Made by a program: the position numbers and the translations under genes
Assembly: GCF_020524005.1 (NCBI RefSeq)
Contig: NZ_JAIVKK010000004.1
Span: 496,001-560,000 of the forward strand
Reading direction: 5' to 3'
DNA length: 64,000 nt
DNA from: Microbulbifer aggregans
Lineage (GTDB): Bacteria > Pseudomonadota > Gammaproteobacteria > Pseudomonadales > Cellvibrionaceae
Shown here: positions 8,660 through 17,773 of the stretch, piece after piece
How positions within the stretch are numbered: the first letter of the stretch is position 1
How the letters are laid out: the number at the start of each line of letters is the position of its first letter
The notes under the pieces: model-generated
Database searches by the model: none
What the model was told of the DNA's origin: nothing
The model's input: the letters and a program-made list of their open reading frames with translations, nothing else

Positions 8660-9154
8660 CTACATTTGTCGCCTGACAAGTCTAATTTTAGAGGGTGTTA
8701 TTTTGTCAGACTTAATATAGCTTTCAGTTCTGGATATCGTGTTGATATCTACAAATTCAAATTCCAGCGAGTTTTGATGGCTGGCCTGTAAGCTTTCAAG
8801 ATTTGTTGCATCAAGGAATTCGAAGGACAGCGTATTTGTTTTGTTTGAACTTTTCAGTTTTAGCCTGGGTTGGTTACCTTGGGGGCAATAATGTGTAGCA
8901 AGCAGGTTTCCACCATCTAGGTGGTACATCGTCATAGAATGCGATGCGCCTTTGTAGACCCAATTTTCAACTAGCACGCTTCCATTGGCGCTAAGTTGAA
9001 ATGAAATGTAGAAAGTTTCCCCATCGCTGCCCTCTTTGTTCCAGTCTCCTACGAGTGTTTTCATTTTTTGGAGTGAGTCAGTTGAGCTGGCGGGCTGTTC
9101 TGCAGAGGCTGAAGTGGCTAATAGGGCGATGAGGAGTGGCCAGTACAATTTCAT
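8660..9154 (-). CDS. Secreted protein, lipocalin/DUF1579-like
   Basis: A 164-residue exported protein. MKLYWPLLIALLATSASA is a clear Sec signal peptide with an ASA cleavage site. The mature part begins with LQKMKTLVGDWNKEG and continues with alternating strands (SANGSVLVENWVYKG, SHSMTMYHLDGGNLLATHYC), reminiscent of the small beta-barrel DUF1579/lipocalin-like proteins that start with a WxG-type motif. The family assignment is a resemblance only; the ligand and role are unknown. Confidence 0.68.
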   Translation of the reverse strand: MKLYWPLLIALLATSASAEQPASSTDSLQKMKTLVGDWNKEGSDGETFYISFQLSANGSVLVENWVYKGASHSMTMYHLDGGNLLATHYCPQGNQPRLKLKSSNKTNTLSFEFLDATNLESLQASHQNSLEFEFVDINTISRTESYIKSDKITPSKIRLVRRQM

Positions 9155-9280
9155 TGCGTCAATTCCTTGTGACGATTCAATAATGGTGTGTATTTTTCAA
9201 TACTTGTTGCGAATCCATGGCTGCGTCCAGCGACAACAGCGCTGCTATCGCCAGAAGCATTCGCGCGCGTTTTCTATATT

Positions 9281-9760
9281 TTACCGGCCAGCTTTGCCCG
9301 CTTTTCCTGCTTCAAGGATGGGAAGCCCGGCTTCCGTGGGAATGTAGATTCGCTCGCCATTACCTTCCTGAAGGCCTTTTATCCAAATATAGCGGAGGTA
9401 TTCCTCATTGTTTTTGAGGGATTCCCCGATAATTCTGTTCGCCTCGGCCGCTGCCTTGGCTCTTTCTATATCAGCCAAACCTTCTGCCTTTGCATGAGCA
9501 ACTTTGGCCCTGCCTTCCGCCTCAGCAAGGGTAACTTTGGCCTTGGCCTGCATTAAGGCTGCTTGCTCACGGGCCTTGGCTTCCTCGATTAATATCTGTT
9601 TTGACCATTCCGCTTCTTTCAGGGCAGCTCGGCCATTTAACTCCATTTTGTAGACGTTGTATTTTGGCCAGGCCCAAAATGCGAATATGATGAAAAGAAT
9701 ACATGCAAGGAACAGAAAAGCTAGTGTTCCCAATGCCATGGCTTGTCGGTTTTGATACAT
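9281..9760 (-). CDS. Membrane-anchored coiled-coil protein, SPFH-tail-like
   Basis: A 159-residue protein with one N-terminal membrane helix (residues ~10-32) followed by a long Ala/Glu/Lys-rich helix (about 45-125, including AKAKVTLAEAEGRAKVAHAKAEGLADIERAKAAAEANRI) typical of the coiled-coil tail of SPFH/band 7 proteins, then YLRYIWIKGLQEGNGERIYIPTEAGLPILEAG. That last segment also resembles the end of SPFH proteins. The SPFH domain itself is missing, so it may be a minimal scaffold or a partner of another SPFH protein. Function not known. Confidence 0.7.
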   Translation of the reverse strand: MYQNRQAMALGTLAFLFLACILFIIFAFWAWPKYNVYKMELNGRAALKEAEWSKQILIEEAKAREQAALMQAKAKVTLAEAEGRAKVAHAKAEGLADIERAKAAAEANRIIGESLKNNEEYLRYIWIKGLQEGNGERIYIPTEAGLPILEAGKAGKAGR

Positions 9761-9839
9761 CTACTTACCCTGCGATACGACGTGGTTTGGTTGTTTTTGA
9801 TAAAAAGGCCAATAAGTGTCAAATGTGGATCATTGAAGT

Positions 9840-10286
9840 TTATATTTTCATTGTCTTAACCATGTGCACAAGTTTATCGTCCATTTCGACTTGGGAATAG
9901 CCGTGATTGTTATAAAGTTTTATGTTTCTTTCGCTTTTTATGCCAGTAAACAGGTGGAATTCCTGGCAATGAATAAATGCACCTTCAATGTATCTCAGTA
10001 AATTTGATCCGATACCTCGTCCTTGCCTATCAGGTGAAACAATCAACCTGCCTATATGACATATTCCATCGGATTCATGAGCTCGGACTGAGGCTACGAT
10101 AGTATTATCTTCGCAGTGCTTGAGAAGGGTTAATCCAGAAAGAAACTCTTTTTTAAGCTCTTGTAATGTTTGATTTAACGGGGGAATGTTAAGGTCGTCA
10201 TTCAAAACGGCTTCTGATTCATACGTGATTTTTTGAAGGTTAAGTATTTCCTCCAGATCCTCCATGGTTGCTGGCTCAATATTCAT
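9840..10286 (-). CDS. GNAT-family N-acetyltransferase
   Basis: A 148-residue GNAT enzyme. The N-terminus MNIEPATMEDLEEILNLQ and the acetyl-CoA loop SPDRQGRGIGSNLLRYIE are diagnostic, followed by LFTGIKSERNIKLYNNHGYSQVEM. The substrate is unknown. Its DNA is markedly AT-rich compared with the flanks (21 G/C in the 60 bases 9841-9900), suggesting different ancestry from the surrounding chromosome. Confidence 0.85.
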   Translation of the reverse strand: MNIEPATMEDLEEILNLQKITYESEAVLNDDLNIPPLNQTLQELKKEFLSGLTLLKHCEDNTIVASVRAHESDGICHIGRLIVSPDRQGRGIGSNLLRYIEGAFIHCQEFHLFTGIKSERNIKLYNNHGYSQVEMDDKLVHMVKTMKI

Positions 10287-10450
10287 GTCTGTCCTGAAAT
10301 TAACGGCGTTTCGTGTAATACCAGCTTTCTAGTGGAAGCCGCGATTTCCTAACCTCTATAGAGCTTAACGGTGTATTCAATGGCTAACGGATGTATCGCC
10401 ATATCTGTATGAAGGTGCATGTTTCCGGGTAAATGTAGGGAGACCTGAAT

Positions 10451-11338
10451 CTACCCTTCCACCACCAACTCTTCCAAAAACAACCTCACCTTGGGCTGCT
10501 CCGCTGCACTGCTTTTGAATGTAACCGCATTCCGTATCTGATAACAGAAACGTTGTGGGTACAGTGTTACCAATTGGCCATTTTCCAGGTACGACTGTGC
10601 CAGGTATTGCGGCAGGAAACCGATAAACTTGCCGGACAGGATCATCGCCAGGCGGGCGGCCATATGGTTGGCGGTAGAGCGGTTGGGGAACAGGCGGTAC
10701 AGGTGGGCCGCGCCGGAGAGTACCGCGTGGCTGGGGGCGGCCAGTTCCTGTTCGGTCAGCGTTTCCTCTGGAAGGTTGGGGTCCAATGCACAGGGGTGGC
10801 TGGCGCCGCAGTACAGCATCGACTGGTGGCTGAACAGGGGCTGGTAGCTGAGACCCGGGCGGCGTGAATGGAGCGGGTTGATGCCCACATCGGCGCGTCC
10901 CGCAAGGATTTCCAGTTCGAGTTCCTGTGGTGCGGCGAGCTGTACATCCAGTTGCAGCTGCGGTGCGCGGTCGCGCAGGCGCGCCAGGGTCGCGGGCAGG
11001 TTCAGTTGCGGGATATCCAGTACATCGTCGGGCAGCACGATGCGCAGTTCACCGGTGAGCTGGGACTGGATAGCGTTGACCTGGCTCTTGAATTGGGCGA
11101 GGTGCCCGTCCAACTCCTCGATCGCCTGGAACAGGGCTTCGCCTTCCGGGGTGAGTTTGAAGTCGGCGCGGCCGCGGGAACGCAGGCACAGCTGCATGCC
11201 CAGGCGGGTCTCCAGGTCGCTCAGGTGCACGCTGATGGTGGAGCGGCTGATATTGAGTGCGACTTCCGCCGGGGCCAGGCCGCCGGCGTGTACGACCTCC
11301 CGGAAGACCCGCAGCAGGCGCAGGTCCATATCACTCAT
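10451..11338 (-). CDS. LysR-type transcriptional regulator
   Basis: A 295-residue regulator with a winged-helix DNA-binding domain at the start (MDLRLLRVFREVVHAGGL, then ISRSTISVHLSDLETRLGMQLC, with GLAPAEVALNISRST as the helix-turn-helix) and a substrate-binding-type effector domain (ELRIVLPDDVLDIPQ, then ADVGINPLHSRRPGL and IGFLPQYLAQSY). It is divergent to gabD, as LysR activators usually are to their targets, so it probably controls the gabD-aminotransferase pair in response to an amine or semialdehyde; this is inference. The ATG at 11338 gives the normal LysR N-terminus; a GTG at 11407 would add a Lys/Ser-rich tail of 23 residues and cannot be excluded. Confidence 0.9.
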   Translation of the reverse strand: MSDMDLRLLRVFREVVHAGGLAPAEVALNISRSTISVHLSDLETRLGMQLCLRSRGRADFKLTPEGEALFQAIEELDGHLAQFKSQVNAIQSQLTGELRIVLPDDVLDIPQLNLPATLARLRDRAPQLQLDVQLAAPQELELEILAGRADVGINPLHSRRPGLSYQPLFSHQSMLYCGASHPCALDPNLPEETLTEQELAAPSHAVLSGAAHLYRLFPNRSTANHMAARLAMILSGKFIGFLPQYLAQSYLENGQLVTLYPQRFCYQIRNAVTFKSSAAEQPKVRLFLEELVVEG

Positions 11339-11548
11339 ACGCCCCGACAGGGCGGATTTGGTGGATTGCTTGGGGTTGGATTTTGACTTGGAAGCCACGG
11401 GGGTCACCAGTTAAGGGCATTTACCGGGACGTTAGCGCAAAGTTTGATTTTGGTAAATTTTAGTTTCAAAAATTCTACTATTCGCGGCTGAATACCCGGT
11501 CCAGAATCGCTGTATACGTTGAAGTCAGTGATTTTTAGGGGGTATTCG

Positions 11549-12994
11549 ATGGATCTTAACAATAGCCAATTGTTGAAAACCCAGAACTATATTGATGGTG
11601 AGTGGCGGGATGGTTCGGCGAAGTTAGCGGTTACTGACCCGGCAACCGGTAAAGTGCTGGCTGAAATCGCCGATGGCTCGGCTACTGATGCGGAGCAGGC
11701 GGTCGCCGCGGCTCACGCGGCCTTCCCGGCCTGGAGCCGCAAGACCGCCGGCGAACGCGCAGCGGTGCTGAAGCGCTGGTACCAGCTGATTGTGGATAAC
11801 CGCGAAGACCTGGCCCGCTTGCTGACCCTGGAGCAGGGCAAACCACTGGCGGAAGCGCTGGGCGAGATCGACTACGGTGCCTCGTTCATCGAGTGGTTCG
11901 CCGAAGAGTGTCGCCGCGCCTACGGCCAGACCATTCCCACCCACAACCCGGGCATGCGCCTGTCCACCATCCGCCAGCCCGTGGGTGTGGTGACCTGTAT
12001 CACCCCGTGGAATTTCCCCAACGCAATGATCACCCGCAAGGCCGGTCCGGCCCTGGCGGCGGGCTGTACTGTGGTAGTGAAGCCGGCGGGCGAGACGCCG
12101 CTATCGGCGCTGGCGCTGTGTGCTCTGGCGGAGGAAGCCGGGCTGCCGGCGGGTACGCTGAACGTGGTGGTGGGTTCTGACTCTGCCGCCATTGGCAAGG
12201 TGCTGACCCAGGATCCGCGTGTGGCCAAGTTTACGTTCACAGGCTCGACACCGGTGGGCAAGCTGCTGATGGCTCAGTGCGCAAGCACGGTGAAGAAGAT
12301 GTCGATGGAGCTGGGCGGTAATGCGCCGTTTATTGTGTTCGATGATGCGGATATCGATGTGGCGGTCACCGCCTGTATGGCAACCAAGATGCGCAATGCG
12401 GGCCAGACTTGTGTGTCCACTAACCGTATTTATGTGCAGGAGTCGGTGCACGATGCGTTTGTGGATAAGTTGGCGGCGGCAATCGAGAAGTTGCAGCCGG
12501 GGCATGGCCTTGAGGAAGGCACTACGCTGGGCCCGCTGATTTTCCGTCGCGCGGTGGACCGGGTGCACGGTCTGGTGGAAGAGGCAGTGGCCAATGGTGC
12601 AACGCTGCGCCTGGGCGGTGATTTCCTGCCGAATGGCGAGAACTATTATGCGGCGACACTGCTGACGGATGTGGATGACCCGATGCGCATTTCCCAGGAG
12701 GAGATCTTCGGGCCGCTGGCGGTGGTGCAGAAGTTCCGCGATGAAGATGAGGTAATCGAGCGCGCCAACAATACGCCGTTCGGGTTGGCAGCGTATGTGA
12801 TGAGTGAAAACATCCACAGGGCGAATCGTGTGGTGGAGGCGCTGGAGTTTGGCATGGTTGCCTGTAACGCGGGTGTCTTCTCTACGACGGTGGCACCGTT
12901 CGGCGGCATCAAGGAATCCGGCATCGGTCGCGAGGGCGGTGTAGAAGGCATGGCCGAATTCTACGAGACCAAATACTGCTGTTACGGGGTGTGA
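11549..12994 (+). CDS. gabD: Succinate-semialdehyde dehydrogenase (GabD-like)
   Basis: A 481-residue NAD(P)-dependent aldehyde dehydrogenase, the same length as E. coli GabD and very similar around the active site. The nucleotide-binding region includes TPWNFPNAMITRK and FTFTGSTPVGK; the catalytic Glu254 is in MELGGNAP and the nucleophile Cys288 in NAGQTCVSTNR; the C-terminus has FGMVACNAGVFSTTVAPFGGIKESGIGREGG. It would oxidise succinate semialdehyde from GABA. Because the next gene is an omega-amino acid:pyruvate aminotransferase rather than gabT, a related semialdehyde such as malonate semialdehyde from beta-alanine is also possible. ATG 11549 follows a GGGGG-type ribosome-binding site. 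Confidence 0.9.
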   Translation: MDLNNSQLLKTQNYIDGEWRDGSAKLAVTDPATGKVLAEIADGSATDAEQAVAAAHAAFPAWSRKTAGERAAVLKRWYQLIVDNREDLARLLTLEQGKPLAEALGEIDYGASFIEWFAEECRRAYGQTIPTHNPGMRLSTIRQPVGVVTCITPWNFPNAMITRKAGPALAAGCTVVVKPAGETPLSALALCALAEEAGLPAGTLNVVVGSDSAAIGKVLTQDPRVAKFTFTGSTPVGKLLMAQCASTVKKMSMELGGNAPFIVFDDADIDVAVTACMATKMRNAGQTCVSTNRIYVQESVHDAFVDKLAAAIEKLQPGHGLEEGTTLGPLIFRRAVDRVHGLVEEAVANGATLRLGGDFLPNGENYYAATLLTDVDDPMRISQEEIFGPLAVVQKFRDEDEVIERANNTPFGLAAYVMSENIHRANRVVEALEFGMVACNAGVFSTTVAPFGGIKESGIGREGGVEGMAEFYETKYCCYGV

Positions 12995-13024
12995 TAGCGA
13001 CAGTCCCCAAATAATTTTTGTGGC

Positions 13025-13135
13025 GGCAAAGCACCGGGTGCGGGTTTTCAGGACCGCTGTGAACCCATCCCTGGGCGCTTCGGCGCAAACATCCTGTTTG
13101 CGACGATCCTGAAAACCCGCACCCGGTGCTTCGCC
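13025..13135 (+). repeat. Long hairpin element, copy 1
   Basis: An imperfect inverted repeat between gabD and the aminotransferase gene. The 29-base outer arms (13025-13053 and 13107-13135) pair with one mismatch. An inner hairpin lies at 13084-13102 (CGCAAAC with a short ATCCT centre and GTTTGCG). The segment between outer and inner stems contains GTGAACCCATCCCTGGGCGC. Two further elements with the same plan occur at 35247-35342 and 43513-43611. The right arm ends 64 bases before the next start codon. Confidence 0.85.
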
Positions 13136-13199
13136 TTCACTTCTGAACCATATACTCCGTGCACGACGGATTGAATATTAGGAAAAATCGGAGCGAATC

Positions 13200-14513
13200 A
13201 TGTCCGAACTGAACACCAACGCATTCTGGATGCCCTTCACCCCAAACCGCTCTTTCAAGGCGGCGCCGCGCATTGTCGAGCGTGCGGAAGGCATTTACCT
13301 GTTTGAAAAATCTGGTCGCAAGATCATCGATGCCACCGCAGGCCTGTGGTGTTCCAACGCCGGGCACTGCCGCACGGAAATTGCCGAGGCAATTCACCAG
13401 CAGGCGCTGAAGCTGGATTACAGCTCCATTTTCAATTTTGGCCACGAGCTGAGCTTTGAATATTCCGAACGCCTGGTGCAGTACACGCCGGATGGTCTGA
13501 ACAAGGTATTCTACGGCAACTCCGGTTCCGAGGCGGTGGAGTCTGCGCTGAAGATTGCGCTGCAATACCAGCGCGCGCGCGGCAAGGGTACGCGTACCAT
13601 GTTTATCGGTCGCGAAAAGGGTTACCACGGGGTGAACTTCGGTGGTATTTCCGTGGGCGGTATCGCGCCGAACTACCAATCGTTTGGTCAGCCGGTGAAG
13701 GCGAACCATATGCGCCACACACTGGATATCGAGCGCAATGCGTTCAGCAAGGGTCTCCCGGAGCACGGCGTGGAGTTGGCGGAAGACCTGGAGCGTCTTG
13801 TTGCGTTCCACGGTGCGGACCAGATTGCGGCGGTGATTGTGGAGCCGTTCTCCGGTGCCGGTGGTGTGGTGCTGCCGCCGAAGGGTTACCTGCAGCGCCT
13901 GCGTGAGATCTGCGACAAGCACGACCTGTTGCTGATTTTTGACGAAGTGATTTCCGGTTGGGGCCGTACGGGGTCGCCGTTTGCGTCGCAGGAGTTTGGG
14001 GTAACCCCGGATATGATCACGTCCGCGAAGGGTATTACCAATGCGACCGTGCCGCTGGGTGCGGTGTTTGTGAGTGACAAGATTTATAACACCGTGATGG
14101 ATGCGGCGGCGGAAGGTATGGTGGAGTTTTTCCACGGCTACACCTATTCCGCGCATCCGGTGGCCTGTGCGGCGGGTATGGCGACGCTGGATATCTATGA
14201 GCGTGAGGGCCTGCTGACGCGTGCCGCGGGGGATATCGGCCAGTACTGGGAAAACGCCCTGCACAGCCTGGCGGATCTCGATAATGTGATCGATGTGCGC
14301 AATTACGGCTTGGTCGGCGCGATCGAACTGCGCGCGCCGGAAAACCTCAAGGGCAAGTTCGGGGCCAAGGCGTCGGCGCTGGCGTGGGACGCGGGTGTGA
14401 TGGCACGTGGCATCGGCGATGCGCTGTGTATGTCACCGCCGCTGATTATCGAGACGCATGAAATCGACGCAATTGTGAATAAATTGCGCGACGTTATTTC
14501 CGGTCTCCAATAA
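13200..14513 (+). CDS. Omega-amino acid:pyruvate aminotransferase (beta-alanine type)
   Basis: A 437-residue class III PLP aminotransferase. The N-terminal WMPFTPNRSFKAAPRIVERAEG and ATAGLWCSNAGH closely match Pseudomonas beta-alanine:pyruvate aminotransferase. Active-site features are FYGNSGSEAVESALK (phosphate cup), LLIFDEVISGWGRTG with the PLP-pyridine Asp248, and TSAKGITNATVPLGAVF with the Schiff-base Lys277. It would transfer the amino group of beta-alanine or another omega-amine to pyruvate, giving a semialdehyde for the adjacent dehydrogenase. The same-direction pair, with a hairpin element in the gap, is probably one operon under the divergent LysR regulator. Confidence 0.9.
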   Translation: MSELNTNAFWMPFTPNRSFKAAPRIVERAEGIYLFEKSGRKIIDATAGLWCSNAGHCRTEIAEAIHQQALKLDYSSIFNFGHELSFEYSERLVQYTPDGLNKVFYGNSGSEAVESALKIALQYQRARGKGTRTMFIGREKGYHGVNFGGISVGGIAPNYQSFGQPVKANHMRHTLDIERNAFSKGLPEHGVELAEDLERLVAFHGADQIAAVIVEPFSGAGGVVLPPKGYLQRLREICDKHDLLLIFDEVISGWGRTGSPFASQEFGVTPDMITSAKGITNATVPLGAVFVSDKIYNTVMDAAAEGMVEFFHGYTYSAHPVACAAGMATLDIYEREGLLTRAAGDIGQYWENALHSLADLDNVIDVRNYGLVGAIELRAPENLKGKFGAKASALAWDAGVMARGIGDALCMSPPLIIETHEIDAIVNKLRDVISGLQ

Positions 14514-14541
14514 GTTTACGTAATTTTATCCTCTACCTTTT

Positions 14542-14570
14542 GGGGCGTCGGTTCGGGATACCGGCGCCCC
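14542..14570 (+). terminator. Hairpin after aminotransferase gene
   Basis: A 10-bp stem with one G-T pair (GGGGCGTCGG / CCGGCGCCCC) and a 9-base loop starts 28 bases after the stop codon. The T-tract is poor, so termination strength is uncertain. Confidence 0.55.
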
Positions 14571-14657
14571 TATCTCCCTGGTTCATGGCGTTTTGCCGGT
14601 CTTTGCGCTAATCCTGATTAATAGCATCCGAAAGTAGTACATACGGAGTTCACCAGG

Positions 14658-16658
14658 ATGGTGATGAAGAGCGCCTGTGCGGAGGGACTTTCGCGCCCTG
14701 TTCATTCAACTTTCCACGTCTTTTTTTGCGCATTGCTGGCGGCGCTCTGCGCTCTGTCATTGGCCGCATGTGACTCTGGCAGTAGCAAGAGCAACGGGCA
14801 GAGAAATAGCCAGAGTAGTACGCAAAGTAGTGGCAGTTCTGGTTCTCCTGCCGCGCAGACCACAGTGACCTGTGAAACGTCCGACGACGGCAGTGATTCC
14901 GATCAATGCGGCCTTTTACTACTCGCGCTCGCGGGCGTAGATGGGGATTTCCTGCAATATCGGGTGCGCATGGCTTCGCTGGTTTTGCGCCATAGTGATG
15001 GATCCGCGGTCGAGCTTTTTCCCGACGGCATCACCGTGGATTTTGCCAATCTGGAAGCGCTCGCAGAGCTGGCAACGGCCGCGACGCTGCCGGTGGGCAG
15101 TTACACCCGTGCGGAATTACTCCTGGATTATCGCGATTCGGAAATTCTCCTGCAGATCGACGGCGAGCTAAAACCGGCGGCGGTTGTGGATGCCGAGGGG
15201 GGTGCGCTCGAAGAGGTTACGGTCAGTTTGCAACTGGATATCAACAACCAGGCGGTCATCCATGCTAATGCGTCGGAATCAATGAACCTGACCTTTGACC
15301 TGGTGAGCTCCCACGTGGTCGCCTTCAATGGCGGTTTGCAGACGCAATTGGGGCTTTTTCCAGTACTGGCGGCGGAAGTTGATCCACTGGGATCGCCCGG
15401 TTTTGTCTTACGCGGGCGCGTAATTAATGTCGATGAAGCCGAAGATACCTATCGCATTGCCGTGCGGCCATTTTATCTCGGCGAGGGGCGCTTTGGTGGT
15501 CTGAATATCGAGACTGACAGTGAAACTGTGTGGCGTATTAACGGTGAAACCTACCTGGGCGAGGCGGGGCTCAATGCGCTGACGGAATTGGGCGCAGGCG
15601 TTGAAACCCTGGCGCAGGGTCGTGTTGATCACCTAGGAAAGCACTTCATCGCTGACCGGGTGTTAGTGGGGGCGAGTGTACTGGGCGCAGTGCTGGATGG
15701 GGTGGAAGGACATGTGGTATCGCGCACAGAAGACAATCGGATCTTTATCCAGGGCGGTCGTTTGTGGTTGTTCGGGTTTGAGCCGGTGTACCGGGATATC
15801 GTTGAAGTGCAGCTGGAGCCTACCACGGAGGTGTTTAACCCCTATTTTCCGGATCAGCGTGTTGCTATAGATGATATATCCATTGGCCAGCGCGTACGTA
15901 TTTTCGGTGATTGGCAGGAAGATCAGGATGTACTGGATGCGCGACGCGCGCATCTGCTGCTCACCCGGCTCACCGCGATTGGCAAGGAATTAAATCTGGC
16001 AACGCTGGAGGCCGTTGCCGTGGCTTTCGGGCGCTGGCCGGCAGGCTGGTTTAACTTCCTCGGCACTGGTAGTGATGCCGATAGCAACAGCGACCCCAAT
16101 GCCTACGCAATTGATGTACGGGATATTGATTTCACACCGCTGCCCTTTCAAGCGGATGCACCACTGGCCGTGTGGGGGTTTGCCGCGCCGTTTGGCAGCG
16201 CACCGCCGGACTATATTGCCGATGGGATTTCCGATTTCAGCGATGTCGGTGCGCGCCTGTGGATGAACTGGGTACCGGCGACGGCGGATGCTTTCGAACA
16301 GATCGATCCCATTCGTCTGCGGTTGAACCCGGATGCTTCCTTTGGAGCTTATCACGACCTGATACGTGCGGCTCTGATCACCGATATCTTCACATTGGAT
16401 GCACTGCCGGACATTGAGCCAGTTGAACCGGGTGAATACCTGCGCGGAATTTACGTCATTGCCCAGCCGGGCAACACGGTCGCGGACTTGGTGATGTATT
16501 CCGATTTCAGTGACTTTATTGCCGACTTGAATCTACGCGTAAATCGCGGCGCCACCCTGCGTAACCTGCATGCCAGCGGTGGCTATCGGATTGATCCCAA
16601 CCGTTTTATTGCGCGCGGTCTGGCCGTGCTGCTGGAGCCAGTGGATAACAGTCCTTGA
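14658..16658 (+). CDS. Large lipoprotein, DUF4382-like N-terminus
   Basis: A 666-residue lipoprotein: a hydrophobic signal ends in LSLAAC (Cys38), followed by a Ser/Gly/Gln-rich spacer to about residue 68. Residues ~75-200 (LLLALAGVDGDFLQYRVRMASLVLRHSDG, then ITVDFANLEALAELATAATLPVGSYTRAELLL) resemble DUF4382, a domain of surface lipoproteins. The remainder contains several beta-rich blocks of the kind VLRGRVINVDEAEDTYRIAV, AVLDGVEGHVVSRTED and ISIGQRVRIFGDW, like the DUF5666 repeats found in similar proteins. The last 150 residues are unassigned. Probably an outer-membrane or surface lipoprotein; function unknown. Neighbours give no clue. Confidence 0.75.
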   Translation: MVMKSACAEGLSRPVHSTFHVFFCALLAALCALSLAACDSGSSKSNGQRNSQSSTQSSGSSGSPAAQTTVTCETSDDGSDSDQCGLLLLALAGVDGDFLQYRVRMASLVLRHSDGSAVELFPDGITVDFANLEALAELATAATLPVGSYTRAELLLDYRDSEILLQIDGELKPAAVVDAEGGALEEVTVSLQLDINNQAVIHANASESMNLTFDLVSSHVVAFNGGLQTQLGLFPVLAAEVDPLGSPGFVLRGRVINVDEAEDTYRIAVRPFYLGEGRFGGLNIETDSETVWRINGETYLGEAGLNALTELGAGVETLAQGRVDHLGKHFIADRVLVGASVLGAVLDGVEGHVVSRTEDNRIFIQGGRLWLFGFEPVYRDIVEVQLEPTTEVFNPYFPDQRVAIDDISIGQRVRIFGDWQEDQDVLDARRAHLLLTRLTAIGKELNLATLEAVAVAFGRWPAGWFNFLGTGSDADSNSDPNAYAIDVRDIDFTPLPFQADAPLAVWGFAAPFGSAPPDYIADGISDFSDVGARLWMNWVPATADAFEQIDPIRLRLNPDASFGAYHDLIRAALITDIFTLDALPDIEPVEPGEYLRGIYVIAQPGNTVADLVMYSDFSDFIADLNLRVNRGATLRNLHASGGYRIDPNRFIARGLAVLLEPVDNSP

Positions 16659-16949
16659 TCGGTACTCGGTGTTCAGGTGACCCACGGGTAAGGTTGGAAG
16701 TGGTGTCTGCGAGGCTAGACTTAGTGTGTAGCCGGCTGTGTGCCACAAGTGCGGAGTTCCAAAGGTGCTTGGGCGCTATGACACAAATCGCCGGTCTCGT
16801 CATGGAGAACGGCGCTGCCGGCTACCTCTATGCGGATAGTTCTTTCTCGTATCGCGCTACTGTGGCAAGGGAGGGTTGTATGTGTCCGCGAATTGTCCGT
16901 AAGAGCTAGTGTTGCCAGCCCGGTTTTGACCGAATTAGTTGAGGTGGTC

Positions 16950-17741
16950 ATGTCGTTTCCCAGGTTGTCTTTTTGGCTGGTGCCTTTGCTATTTGCCGTT
17001 ATCGACGTACAGGCGCAGCCCGCCGACCAGTCCAGTCTGGAGCCCAGAGAAGACTATTCTCGGGATCCAAACCGGGTGCGGACTTTGCCTGAGTCGGCCA
17101 CGCGCCTGCAATTAAGTAGTCAGACGTATTTCTATCAAGGCGGCTATTTCTATCGCCGGGAAGAAGACGGTTACCTGCGCGTAGAACCGCCGTTGGGAGC
17201 TCAGCTGGATTTTGTGCCCTACGGTAGTACCGGCTTTGACGTAGACGGGCAGCGCTTTTATATGAGTGGAACTGGTACTTTCTACCGCTACGATCCACGC
17301 CGCCACACCTATACCGTCACTACCCCGCCCTATGATTGGCGCCGTTCTTACAACGGTGGCGATGTCGTTAGCGACTACCAAGATCGCCTGTACGGTTATG
17401 ACGCCGAGCTGGAAGCCGAAAAAATCAAAGAGCAAATCGGCATTCCGCGGGCTTACCCGCCACCTGCGGCGGACGACGAAAGGCTGGAGGCTTTGGTGGA
17501 GTCGGAGCGACGCAATACGTATGCCGATCCTCGCCGTCGGCCGCCGCGTCCTTATGCGAATGTGCGCCCGGATTATGATTCTTCCGGTGAGCGCTACGAT
17601 GACCGCGCATTGCTGGAAAGTGCGTGCCGTCGCGATGCCTCCACTGCTGCCCGCCGTGGCAGTACGCTAGAAGGCCAGCGCCTGCGGCTCTACAAGCGCG
17701 CCTATCGCGACTGTATCCAACGCTATGAGCGCCGCCGCTAG
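16950..17741 (+). CDS. DUF6515-like secreted protein
   Basis: A 263-residue exported protein rich in Tyr, Arg and Pro. The signal peptide is residues 1-22 (ending VIDVQA). The middle has repeated aromatic strands: SQTYFYQGGYFYRREEDGYLRVEPPLGAQL, GQRFYMSGTGTFYRYDPR, YTVTTPPYDW, a pattern seen in the DUF6515 family. The C-terminus is Arg-rich with two Cys (ESACRRDAS and YRDCIQRYE) that could be disulfide-bonded. ATG 16950 follows GAGGTGG; upstream starts in the same frame lack a signal peptide. Role unknown. Confidence 0.72.
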   Translation: MSFPRLSFWLVPLLFAVIDVQAQPADQSSLEPREDYSRDPNRVRTLPESATRLQLSSQTYFYQGGYFYRREEDGYLRVEPPLGAQLDFVPYGSTGFDVDGQRFYMSGTGTFYRYDPRRHTYTVTTPPYDWRRSYNGGDVVSDYQDRLYGYDAELEAEKIKEQIGIPRAYPPPAADDERLEALVESERRNTYADPRRRPPRPYANVRPDYDSSGERYDDRALLESACRRDASTAARRGSTLEGQRLRLYKRAYRDCIQRYERRR

Positions 17742-17773
17742 GCGCCTCGTTCTGTTCATCTACACTGACTGAA

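Noticed and set aside
7786-10450. Possible integron cassette array of small genes
   Set aside because: The gaps were read for paired GTTRRRY / RYYYAAC cores of attC sites and none was convincing; no integrase gene is in the window.
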